Source: Bacteroidota bacterium (lineage in GTDB: Bacteria; Bacteroidota; Bacteroidia; Chitinophagales; Chitinophagaceae). Taken from it: a stretch of DNA of 64,000 nucleotides. Positions 1-6,808 of the stretch are shown here, in pieces. The translations under genes and the position numbers were made by a program. Numbering within the stretch: position 1 is the stretch's first letter; every line of letters begins with the position of its first letter. Below the pieces are notes generated by a model. The model was not told the DNA's origin, did no database searches, and saw nothing but the letters and a program-made list of their open reading frames with translations. Where the stretch lies: the NCBI GenBank assembly GCA_016866355.1, contig VGMN01000001.1, positions 62,001 through 126,000 of the forward strand, in the 5' to 3' direction.

Positions 1-233
1 AGTTAGTATATCGATGTGCATATTACAAATATAACCTACTGCTTTTTTGTAACATACACAAAAAACCCCTGCCCACTTGGACAGGGGGAACCCTCAAGGG
101 GCCAATGCTGAATGCTTTTTTTCAAGTTCTTTTGTTTCCATACGGTATTTTTTAGCATTTTAAACGATGCTACGAATCTAAACCGCTGGTATCGCTACTT
201 CAATGATAGCTTACAAACTGTAATTGATCAACA
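1..233. other. Intergenic end of window, no gene seen
   Basis: No supported coding region or RNA gene. It holds the minus-strand terminator at 60-87, a weak inverted repeat TAGCAT/ATGCTA (153-158 and 167-172), and on the minus strand a TATATTTG box (26-33) that could be the -7 element of a gene lying to the left of the window. Confidence 0.5.
60..87 (-). terminator. Intrinsic terminator, minus strand
   Basis: Inverted repeat CCCCTG (66-71) and CAGGGG (82-87), with CCA/TGG also able to pair inside. On the minus strand the stem is followed by a run of T (A at 60-65 on the plus strand). It lies about 150 bases past the stop of the M20 peptidase and would end the minus-strand transcription unit that includes that gene. 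Confidence 0.65.
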
Positions 234-1604
234 TCAGGAAAGTGAAGCAAAATATTGGTGGAAATAGGGAATGGTTTCAATCCCTTTAAAATAGTTTTCA
301 ATATTATATTTCTCGTTGGGACTATGTAGATTGTCATTATCCAAACCAAAGCCCATAAAAACTATTTTCACACCAAGCTCTTTCTCCAAGATGGAACAGA
401 TTGGAATACTGCCTCCACCTCGTACAGGAATGGGCGTTTTTCCAAAGGTGGTTTCTATTGCTTTAGCTGCAGCTTGATAACCTTTGCTATCAATAGGAGT
501 CATGTAAGGTTCACCGCCATGGTGAAGGGATGCTTTCACTTGCACACCTGCCGGCGCAATAGATTGGAAATACTGGATTAATTTTTGTGTTATGGTGGTA
601 GCGGATTGATTAGGGACCAACCGTGCTGAGATTTTTGCATAAGCTTTTGAGGGCAATACAGTTTTAGCTCCTTCTCCTGTATAGCCACCCCAAATTCCAT
701 TTACTTCAAGTGTAGGTCTGATGCCGGTGCGTTCATAGGTTGAATAACCCTTTTCACCCCATAATTGGTTAATGCCTAACTCTTCTTTATATGCTTTTTC
801 ATCAAAGGGTGCTTTATTGATTAGTGCACGTTCTGCAGCGCTGGCTTCTACCACATCATCATAAAATCCGGGTATGGTAATGTGGTTGTTCTCATCGTGA
901 CAGCTTGCAATCATTTTGGCTAGTATGGTTATGGGATTAGCCACCGCTCCTCCATAGGTACCACTATGTAAATCTCGGTTGGCACCCGTGACTTCTACTT
1001 CAATATAACTTAGTCCTCGTACACCTGTATCCAGCGATGGGGTATCAAAACTTAGCATGGCAGAGTCGCTTATTAAAATGACATCCGCTTTTAGTAGTTC
1101 TTTATGTTTGGCAACAAAGCTGCCCAGGTTGGGGGATCCAACTTCTTCTTCGCCCTCAATTAAAAATTTGATATTAGTACAAAGCGTTTGTGTTTGGTTC
1201 ATCAATTCAAGGGCTTTCACATGCATGTAGAATTGACCTTTGTCATCAGCAGAACCACGGGCAAAAACTTTTCCGTCTTTGATTACGGGTTCAAACGGCC
1301 CGCTATGCCATAACTCTAAGGGATCAGCAGGTTGAACATCGTAATGACCGTACACCAAAACAGTGGGGGCTTTTTCGTTTATTATTTTTTCTCCGTAAAC
1401 AACGGGGTAGCCTTCGGTGGGCATTACGGCTGCTTGTTCACAACCGGCATCTAATAACCTTTTTTTTACGGCTTCTGCGCAACGTAACATGTCTTCTTTG
1501 TGTGCTGATTTTGCACTGATCGATGGTATTTTCAAGAGATCAATCATCTCTTGTAAAAAGCGATCTTTATTTTTTTCCTGATACGATTTCCAGACAGCAG
1601 ACAT
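234..1604 (-). CDS. M20 family metallopeptidase (dipeptidase)
   Basis: A 456-aa zinc-dependent peptidase of the M20/M25/M40 family, probably a cytoplasmic dipeptidase or acyl-amino-acid hydrolase. Visible metal-site motifs are GHYDVQPAD (His87, Asp89), GSADDKG (Asp120) and EGEEEVGS (Glu152/153), and near the C-terminus LHSPNEKY supplies the last metal histidine. The length fits the two-domain family (catalytic domain with an inserted dimerisation domain, roughly residues 200-360). ATG start. It lies 35 bases after dinB with its own TATTTTTG box in the gap, so it may be transcribed separately from dinB. The exact substrate cannot be read from sequence. Confidence 0.93.
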   Translation of the reverse strand: MSAVWKSYQEKNKDRFLQEMIDLLKIPSISAKSAHKEDMLRCAEAVKKRLLDAGCEQAAVMPTEGYPVVYGEKIINEKAPTVLVYGHYDVQPADPLELWHSGPFEPVIKDGKVFARGSADDKGQFYMHVKALELMNQTQTLCTNIKFLIEGEEEVGSPNLGSFVAKHKELLKADVILISDSAMLSFDTPSLDTGVRGLSYIEVEVTGANRDLHSGTYGGAVANPITILAKMIASCHDENNHITIPGFYDDVVEASAAERALINKAPFDEKAYKEELGINQLWGEKGYSTYERTGIRPTLEVNGIWGGYTGEGAKTVLPSKAYAKISARLVPNQSATTITQKLIQYFQSIAPAGVQVKASLHHGGEPYMTPIDSKGYQAAAKAIETTFGKTPIPVRGGGSIPICSILEKELGVKIVFMGFGLDNDNLHSPNEKYNIENYFKGIETIPYFHQYFASLS

Positions 1605-1631
1605 GGTATTAATTTATTGGTGATTGAAATG

Positions 1632-1639
1632 CAAAAATA
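1632..1639 (-). promoter_or_regulatory. Candidate -7 box of the M20 peptidase
   Basis: TATTTTTG followed by C on the minus strand matches the Bacteroidota -7 consensus TAnnTTTG. It ends 27 bases before the ATG at 1604. No good -33 TTTG is visible at the expected spacing. Confidence 0.45.
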
Positions 1640-2830
1640 CTATTTGTTTGGGGTCTTGCCGGTAGCTGTTTTATCTTCTTGAAGGGGTAGTATACCCGCT
1701 TTGGTGAGGGTGTGTTTACCAAAGCGATTATTCAAGTGATCTACTGCTTGGTAGAGTTGTAATTTTTCTGCAGCTTGGTCAAACAGACTCATCTGTAGCG
1801 TAATAGGAACCAGTTGACTACATCTAACGCCAAGTAATCGAACTTTTCGACCGGCTTGATATAGCTCAGCAAATAATTGTTTTGCTTTTTCGGCAAGTAC
1901 ATCATCTAGCGCGGTATAGTCAAGGGTACCTTGTTTGGAGTTCACTTCAAAGTCCTGATACTTTATTTTTACAGTCAAACATCCCGACATCTTTTCTTCT
2001 GCACGAACTGCCGCTGCTGTTTCTTCTACCAACTGCAGCAATTGTTGTAATAAAAAACTTAGATCTTGGCTATCCTCGTCAAACGTTTTTTCATGGCTTA
2101 CACTTTTTTGTTCCCACTCGGTACTAATAGCAGTACTTCCTATTCCATGTGCTTTTTCCCATAGTGATTCCCCCCATTTACCAAGATAAGAGACTAATAA
2201 CTCAACTGGTGTTTTTGCAAGATCCTCTATGTAATATAACCCCTTGCTTTTTAATAATGCTGCTGTTTGTTGACCTACTCCGTTTATTTTATCAATAGGT
2301 AATGGCCAGAGAAATTCTTTTTCTTTTCCGGGGGGCACCATTAAAAATCCATTTGGCTTGGCTTCATTGGTGGCCATCTTAGCGATATAGCGTGAAGTGG
2401 CCAGTCCACAGGAAATGGGAAGCCCCGTTTTTTCAGTAATGTGCTGTCTTAAGGATTGTGCAAATGCCGCCACTCCAAAAAAACGATCCATACCAGTCAG
2501 ATCAATATAAAATTCATCGATGCTGGCTTTTTCAAACAAAGGAACTTTTGCGGCAATTAAATCAGTAACCCACCTTGAGTAATGACTATACTGTTTACGG
2601 CTGGCATTGGTGATAATAGCTTGCGGGCAACGTTGCAACGCTTGCTTGATTGGCATGGCAGAGTGGATACCAAACTTTCTAGCCTCATAACTACAGGCAG
2701 CAACAACGCCTCGATCACCCCCGCCCACAATTACCGGTTTTCCTTTTAGGGAGGGATTATGAATAATTTCAACAGAAACAAAAAAGGAATCCAGATCTAA
2801 GTGTGCAATATGACTAAGGGGGGCTGACAT
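1640..2830 (-). CDS. dinB: DNA polymerase IV (Y family)
   Basis: A 396-aa error-prone translesion polymerase. The palm signature HLDLDSFFVSVE (Asp12/Asp14) and SIDEFYIDLTG (Asp105, Glu106) supply the metal-binding carboxylates. The helix-hairpin-helix region includes KINGVGQQTAALL, and a C-terminal little-finger domain follows. Length is slightly above that of E. coli DinB (351 aa). The gene follows rimM with a 7-base gap, so it is probably read from the same promoter; this is the position where other bacteria often have trmD. No LexA-type operator was seen upstream. The last ~40 residues are low-complexity and lack an obvious QLxLF clamp motif, but MSLFDQ at about residue 350 is a plausible beta-clamp binding sequence. 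Confidence 0.95.
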   Translation of the reverse strand: MSAPLSHIAHLDLDSFFVSVEIIHNPSLKGKPVIVGGGDRGVVAACSYEARKFGIHSAMPIKQALQRCPQAIITNASRKQYSHYSRWVTDLIAAKVPLFEKASIDEFYIDLTGMDRFFGVAAFAQSLRQHITEKTGLPISCGLATSRYIAKMATNEAKPNGFLMVPPGKEKEFLWPLPIDKINGVGQQTAALLKSKGLYYIEDLAKTPVELLVSYLGKWGESLWEKAHGIGSTAISTEWEQKSVSHEKTFDEDSQDLSFLLQQLLQLVEETAAAVRAEEKMSGCLTVKIKYQDFEVNSKQGTLDYTALDDVLAEKAKQLFAELYQAGRKVRLLGVRCSQLVPITLQMSLFDQAAEKLQLYQAVDHLNNRFGKHTLTKAGILPLQEDKTATGKTPNK

Positions 2831-2837
2831 GAATAAA

Positions 2838-3356
2838 TCAAGACAGATAGATGTCTAGTAAGCCATCTGGTAGCCGTACTATTACTTTTTTTGCAGCATG
2901 ATCAATTGATAGTAAGGTATCCTCATGTAAGGGTATCAGTACCTCCTGTTCTTGGATGAACACTTTACAAAGTAATTGTTGTGGCTGCTCAATTACCTCA
3001 GTGATGGCGCCAATTTCTTTTCCATTCTCAACAATCTGATATCCCAATAAATTAGCTGGTGCATTTTTACTGGCTAATTGGTGGTAGCGCTCCTCAGGTA
3101 TCCATACTGCTCGGGATACAAGTTGCTGTGCTCTTTCTCTGGAGTTAACACCTTCAAGCATAATAAACACAGCGTTGGTGGTTTTTTTTCTACTGGTTGA
3201 AATAAAATAGGGTAGCAATGCTTTTTTATGATCTTCTATAAAAAGCACGTCCACATTTTTAAGCGATGTTGCTCTGCCTAATGTATGCTCGAGCAGCAAC
3301 TCACCAGTTAACCCGTGTGCACTGACAATTTTCCCCAATTTTAAATAAGAGGCCAT
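2838..3356 (-). CDS. rimM: Ribosome maturation factor RimM
   Basis: A 172-aa protein that binds S19 and assists maturation of the 30S head. The N-terminal RimM barrel opens with the family signature LGKIVSAHGLTGELLL, and a PRC-barrel-like C-terminal domain follows (LLGYQIVENGKEIGAI..., ending IVRLPDGLLDIYL). I chose the ATG at 3356; an in-frame ATG three codons upstream (3365) is also possible. It lies downstream of rpsP as in many bacteria, but a strong intrinsic terminator (3386-3419) sits between the two genes, so rimM probably has its own promoter. Imperfect -7-like boxes (TTGATTTG, TTGCTTTG on the minus strand) are present just upstream. Confidence 0.95.
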   Translation of the reverse strand: MASYLKLGKIVSAHGLTGELLLEHTLGRATSLKNVDVLFIEDHKKALLPYFISTSRKKTTNAVFIMLEGVNSRERAQQLVSRAVWIPEERYHQLASKNAPANLLGYQIVENGKEIGAITEVIEQPQQLLCKVFIQEQEVLIPLHEDTLLSIDHAAKKVIVRLPDGLLDIYLS

Positions 3357-3385
3357 CAGTTGCAAAGCAAATCAATAAAGTGGAG

Positions 3386-3419
3386 CAAAAAAAATCCCGA
3401 TGTGTGTTACATCGGGATT
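3386..3419 (-). terminator. Strong intrinsic terminator between rpsP and rimM
   Basis: An 11-bp perfect stem, AATCCCGATGT (3393-3403) and ACATCGGGATT (3409-3419), with loop gtgtt. On the minus strand it is followed by eight T (A at 3387-3394). It is 22 bases past the rpsP stop codon and separates rpsP from rimM. Confidence 0.9.
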
Positions 3420-3440
3420 GTTATAAAATATTTAATGAAA

Positions 3441-3929
3441 TTATGCTTCTTCGCCACCGGCTTCATCAGCAGCAGGAGCTGCTTCTTCGGCAGGTGCAGC
3501 AGTGACAACTTTCTTAGCTGCAGCTTCGGCAAGAACAGCCTGGCGCTTTTCACGGCGTTTGCGCTGGTTATCTTCTTCTCTTTTTTTGATTTGTTGCTCA
3601 TGCTGTGCAGTCCACTCAGTGAATTTCTGCATAGCGGCGGCCTCATCAAATAATCCAAGACTCACTCCACGGAGCAAATGCTTGAGATAAAGCACTCCTT
3701 TGAAACTAAGAATACGACGCACCGTATCAGTTGGGGTGGCGCCTTTGTTTAGCCATTCCAACGCTTTTTGACGATCCAACTGGACGGTAGCAGGAATTGT
3801 AAGTGGGTTATAAGTGCCCAACTTTTGAATAAACTTACCATCACGGGGAGAACGGGAATCGGCTACTACAATAAAGTAGAATGGTCTTTTTTTAGACCCA
3901 TGTCTTTGAAGACGAATTTTGGCTGACAT
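3441..3929 (-). CDS. rpsP: 30S ribosomal protein S16 (bS16) with C-terminal extension
   Basis: A 162-aa protein. The start is placed at the ATG giving [18 protein letters not shown], the classic S16 N-terminus; the reading frame stays open upstream but that part crosses the promoter box. Residues 1-80 form the conserved S16 domain ([22 protein letters not shown]). The remaining ~80 residues are a charged helix ([16 protein letters not shown]) and an Ala/Glu-rich acidic tail, roughly doubling the protein relative to E. coli S16 (82 aa). Long S16 tails are known in Bacteroidota. Order ffh-rpsP-rimM is conserved, but rpsP has its own -7 box and terminator. Confidence 0.96.
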   Translation of the reverse strand: MSAKIRLQRHGSKKRPFYFIVVADSRSPRDGKFIQKLGTYNPLTIPATVQLDRQKALEWLNKGATPTDTVRRILSFKGVLYLKHLLRGVSLGLFDEAAAMQKFTEWTAQHEQQIKKREEDNQRKRREKRQAVLAEAAAKKVVTAAPAEEAAPAADEAGGEEA

Positions 3930-3977
3930 AAATAAAAATTTAACAGCGTTAAACAATACCCGGTAAAGACCGTGTTG

Positions 3978-3985
3978 CAAATATA
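3978..3985 (-). promoter_or_regulatory. Candidate -7 box of rpsP
   Basis: TATATTTG followed by C on the minus strand, a perfect TAnnTTTG match, in the gap between ffh and rpsP. It ends 48 bases before the rpsP ATG, leaving a leader of about 40 bases. Confidence 0.55.
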
Positions 3986-4011
3986 GGGTGAAAATCTTGT
4001 TTTTCCAGTAT

Positions 4012-5337
4012 TTAGCGACGCATTCCTGGCATCATTTTCCCAGAAGCTCCCAACTTGTTCATATTCTTCATCATATCACGCATTTGGGCAAACTGTTTTA
4101 GGAAATTATTAACCTCCTGAATGTCTTTTCCGCTCCCCTTAGCAATCCGCTTTTTCCGACTCAAATCGAGTAAATCCGGATCTGCTCTTTCTTCCGGAGT
4201 CATGGAATTAATCATGGCTTCTATACCCTTGAATGAATTTTCGTCAACGTCCAGCTCTTTGACCTTGCTACTCATACCGGGAATCATTGAGAGCATTTCT
4301 TTCATGTTTCCCATTTTCTTGAGCTGTTCCAATTGAAGCTTAAAATCTGCAAAGTCAAATTTGTTCTTACGGAGTTTGGCTTCCAATTTTTTTGTTTCTT
4401 CCTCATTGAATTGCTCCTGTGCTCTTTCCACTAGTGTGGTGATGTCACCCATTCCCAAAATCCGCTGGGCCATTCTCTCTGGATAAAAAATATCCAGGGT
4501 TTCTAGTTTCTCACCACTACTAATAAACTTGATAGGTTTATTCACGGTGTAGGTAACAGATAAGGCGGCACCTCCACGTGTATCGCCATCTAATTTTGTG
4601 AGTACTACTCCGGTAAAATCTAATCGGTCATTAAAAGCCTTGGCAGTGTTGACAGCATCTTGTCCTGTCATGCTGTCTACTACAAAAAGAATCTCTTGTG
4701 GTTGCACGGCGGAGCGAATGGCTGCCACCTCATTCATCATTTCTTCATCAACAGCCAGACGACCTGCTGTATCAATGATTACTACATTTTTATTTTTACT
4801 TCTTGCAATGGCCACTGCTTGTGTTGCAATTTGCACCGGATCTTTTTCCGCTGCCTCAATATGCACCTCCACTCCAATCTGTTCACCCAGTATCCGTAGT
4901 TGCTCCATAGCAGCAGGACGATAAACGTCTGCCGCTACTAAAAGTGGCGATAATCCTTTTTTGTTTTTTAAATAATTGGCAAGCTTGGCACCGAAGGTGG
5001 TCTTACCACTTCCCTGTAAGCCGGCAATTAATAGTACGGCCGGGTTTCCTTTGGCATTCAGCGCAGCTTCCTGTCCACCCATCAAGGCAGTTAGTTGGTC
5101 CTTGACAATTTTAACCATCAACTGTCCGGGAGAAACCGATTGAATTACTTTCTCTCCAATTGCTTTTTCTTTTACTTGGTCAGTAAAATCTTTTGCAATT
5201 TTAAAATTAACATCAGCGTCCACCAGGGCTCTCCGAATTTCTTTGACGGTTGTGGCCACGTTTAACTCGGTGATACGCCCTTGACCTTTGATGTGTTTAA
5301 AGGCGGACTCTAATTTTTCTTGTAATCTGCTAAACAT
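4012..5337 (-). CDS. ffh: Signal recognition particle protein Ffh (SRP54)
   Basis: A 441-aa GTPase that binds signal sequences and 4.5S RNA and targets nascent membrane proteins to FtsY. Domains: N helical bundle (1-95), G domain with P-loop GLQGSGKTT (about 106-114), DTAGR and TKLDGD, and a Met-rich M domain from about residue 325 ([32 protein letters not shown]). The start is placed at the ATG at 5337 ([10 protein letters not shown]); an upstream TTG at 5349 lies inside the -7 box and is unlikely. It follows the sigma-factor gene by 23 bases. No SRP RNA gene was recognised nearby. Confidence 0.97.
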   Translation of the reverse strand: MFSRLQEKLESAFKHIKGQGRITELNVATTVKEIRRALVDADVNFKIAKDFTDQVKEKAIGEKVIQSVSPGQLMVKIVKDQLTALMGGQEAALNAKGNPAVLLIAGLQGSGKTTFGAKLANYLKNKKGLSPLLVAADVYRPAAMEQLRILGEQIGVEVHIEAAEKDPVQIATQAVAIARSKNKNVVIIDTAGRLAVDEEMMNEVAAIRSAVQPQEILFVVDSMTGQDAVNTAKAFNDRLDFTGVVLTKLDGDTRGGAALSVTYTVNKPIKFISSGEKLETLDIFYPERMAQRILGMGDITTLVERAQEQFNEEETKKLEAKLRKNKFDFADFKLQLEQLKKMGNMKEMLSMIPGMSSKVKELDVDENSFKGIEAMINSMTPEERADPDLLDLSRKKRIAKGSGKDIQEVNNFLKQFAQMRDMMKNMNKLGASGKMMPGMRR

Positions 5338-5346
5338 AGAAGGGCG

Positions 5347-5354
5347 CAAAGATA
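5347..5354 (-). promoter_or_regulatory. Candidate -7 box of ffh
   Basis: TATCTTTG followed by C on the minus strand, perfect TAnnTTTG, ending 9 bases before the ffh ATG. It lies in the 23-base gap after the sigma-factor stop, so ffh may have its own promoter and a leader of only a few bases. Confidence 0.55.
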
Positions 5355-5360
5355 AGAAGC

Positions 5361-6239
5361 CTATTCTTTACGCCCGCCCAGATAGGAACGTAACTGTTGC
5401 GTTCGTTGTCCATGTTGCAGCCGGGCAATAGCTTTTTCTTTTATTTGACGAACTCGTTCCCGACTTATCCCCAGTTCTTTGCCGATTTCCTCCAAACTTT
5501 TGCCCTGGGGCTGATTAATACCAAAATAGGAGTTTAGTACAAATTGTTGACGTTGAGACAGTGTGGTAAAGGATCTTTTTATTTCTATTTGAAGAGAGGT
5601 TACTTCCTCCAAGTATTGATCTGCTCTTCGGGTATGGTTATCTGCTAAGGTTTCAGAAAGGTTTACGTTTTCTTCTTCTGCTAGGGGTGCCTCAAGTCGA
5701 TAATGTCTCACATTTACCAACAGGCTTGTTTTAACTTCTTCTTTTGAAAAGCCAGTGGAGATAGCGAGTTCCTCATCTGTGGCCTCCCTTTCCAGCTGCT
5801 GTTCCAGCAGCGATTGCGCTTTGTATACCTGTTGTGTAACGCCAACTTTGCTAAGGGGAATGCGCACAACTCTTCCATGATCCGCCAGTGCTTGTAGTAC
5901 CGCTTGCCGAATCCACCAAACTGCATAAGAGATAAATTTGAAGCCCTTTGTTCCGTCAAACCGACGCGCGGCTTTAAGCAATCCACAATTCCCTTCATTG
6001 ATTAAATCACTCAGAGGAAGGCCTTGGTGTTGATATTGTTTGCAAACAGAAATCACAAATCGAAGGTTGGCAAGCACCAGTTGGTGTAATGAGGCCTGAC
6101 ATCCCAGTTTGATTTTCTCAGATAGCAAGAGTTCGTCCTCCGCACTTATTCTTTTAATCCTGGGAATTTCCATAAGATACCTTTCCATACTAGCCGTATC
6201 TCTGAATGTGATGGAAGTCCCAATTTTTATTTGTCGCAT
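5361..6239 (-). CDS. RpoD-like sigma-70 factor (divergent paralog type)
   Basis: A 292-aa sigma-70 protein lacking region 1.1, with the short architecture of Bacteroidota primary sigma factors. Region 1.2 (SMERYLMEIPRIKRISAEDE), region 2 (NLRFVISVCKQYQHQG, DLINEGNCGLLKAARRFD, GFKFISYAVWWIRQAVLQAL), region 3 and region 4.2 (SLEEIGKELGISRERVRQIKEKAIARL) are all present. Several positions differ from what I recall of the phylum's housekeeping RpoD (for example NCGLLKAARRF where NLGLIKAAQRF is usual), so I read it as a second, group-2-like factor rather than the primary one. Start at the ATG giving MRQIKIG, the usual N-terminus; an ATG two codons upstream (6245) is possible. Confidence 0.88.
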   Translation of the reverse strand: MRQIKIGTSITFRDTASMERYLMEIPRIKRISAEDELLLSEKIKLGCQASLHQLVLANLRFVISVCKQYQHQGLPLSDLINEGNCGLLKAARRFDGTKGFKFISYAVWWIRQAVLQALADHGRVVRIPLSKVGVTQQVYKAQSLLEQQLEREATDEELAISTGFSKEEVKTSLLVNVRHYRLEAPLAEEENVNLSETLADNHTRRADQYLEEVTSLQIEIKRSFTTLSQRQQFVLNSYFGINQPQGKSLEEIGKELGISRERVRQIKEKAIARLQHGQRTQQLRSYLGGRKE

Positions 6240-6279
6240 CCGCATGGCCCTATTTTAAGATTAAATTACCACCCTTGGC

Positions 6280-6306
6280 GGGGGTTAAACAAGGGGGTTT
6301 AAACAA
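6280..6306. repeat. Tandem G-rich repeat between divergent genes
   Basis: Two adjacent copies, GGGGGTTAAACAA (6280-6292) and GGGGGTTTAAACAA (6293-6306), differing by one T. The second holds the palindrome GTTTAAAC (6297-6304). They lie upstream of the sigma-factor gene (minus) and the START-like gene (plus) and could be operator copies; no regulator is identified. Confidence 0.5.
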
Positions 6307-6309
6307 AAT

Positions 6310-6332
6310 AGGGGTGTAAAAACCCCTTTTTT
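6310..6332 (+). other. Terminator-like hairpin upstream of a promoter
   Basis: AGGGGT (6310-6315) and ACCCCT (6322-6327) form a 6-bp stem, followed by T (6327-6332). It points toward the START-like gene but no plus-strand gene lies upstream, and it sits directly before that gene's likely -33 TTTG. It may block stray transcription or be a protein-binding site. Confidence 0.4.
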
Positions 6333-6360
6333 GGGGATGATGTTATTTTCTCTATTATTG
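6330..6360 (+). promoter_or_regulatory. Candidate promoter of START-like gene
   Basis: TTTG (6330-6333), 19 bases, then TATTATTG (6353-6360), one mismatch from the TAnnTTTG consensus. The -7 box ends 24 bases before the ATG at 6385. The spacing matches the TTTG-N19-TAnnTTTG consensus of the phylum. Confidence 0.5.
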
Positions 6361-6384
6361 CAACAGGTATAATTAATTTAACGA

Positions 6385-6762
6385 ATGGCAAAACTGCTTT
6401 ACACATTGGAATTTCCTGTACGATGTTCCCCCTCTATACTGTATGACTTTCTGGCAACTCCCACTGGTTTAAGTGAGTGGTTTGCAGATAAGGTGGACGA
6501 ACGGGATGGTATTTTCTATTTTGCCTGGGATGGTAATGTGGAACAGGCCGAAGTAGTGGAAACAGTGGAAGATAAATTTATTCGCTATCGCTGGCAGGGC
6601 GCTCCTGCTACAGAGTATTTTGAATTTGCCATTGAAAAATCTGAGATCACTAATCAGACTATTCTTGTAATCAAGGATTTTGCTGAAAAAAAGGATATCA
6701 AGGATCAGACGCTTCTTTGGGATCATCAGGTGAAAGACTTGTTCCATCGATTGGGTAATTAA
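6385..6762 (+). CDS. START-like (SRPBCC) domain protein
   Basis: A 125-aa cytoplasmic protein with the helix-grip fold pattern of AHSA1/START-like proteins: FPVRCSPSILYDFLATPTGLSEWFADKV followed by alternating strands (FYFAWDGNVEQAEVVE, KFIRYRWQG) and a long C-terminal helix. Such proteins often bind hydrophobic ligands, but no ligand can be assigned. It is upstream of an LptF/LptG-type permease, a pairing I recall from other Bacteroidota genomes. No signal peptide. Confidence 0.8.
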   Translation: MAKLLYTLEFPVRCSPSILYDFLATPTGLSEWFADKVDERDGIFYFAWDGNVEQAEVVETVEDKFIRYRWQGAPATEYFEFAIEKSEITNQTILVIKDFAEKKDIKDQTLLWDHQVKDLFHRLGN

Positions 6763-6784
6763 GATTCTCCCTCTAGGAATAACT

Positions 6785-6792
6785 TACTTTTG
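6785..6792 (+). promoter_or_regulatory. Candidate -7 box of lptF/G-like gene
   Basis: TACTTTTG, perfect TAnnTTTG, 22 bases after the upstream stop codon and 16 bases before the GTG start at 6809. It suggests a promoter internal to the gene pair. Confidence 0.45.
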
Positions 6793-6808
6793 TAGGACAT
6801 CGTTACCC

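Noticed and set aside
4012-5337. SRP (4.5S) RNA gene near ffh
   Set aside because: No GGAA-tetraloop hairpin of SRP RNA type was recognised in the flanking gaps, which are only 23-80 bases long.
5714-5998. 94-codon frame within the sigma-factor gene on the same strand
   Set aside because: Out-of-frame reading inside a complete sigma-70 gene; no own promoter or recognisable product.
6310-6332. Normal intrinsic terminator for a plus-strand gene
   Set aside because: The stem and T run look right, but there is no plus-strand gene upstream; the preceding gene is on the minus strand and runs away from it.
6280-6336. Firm G-quadruplex call
   Set aside because: Four G tracts exist on the plus strand, but the loops are 8, 13 and 18 bases, too long for a confident call.
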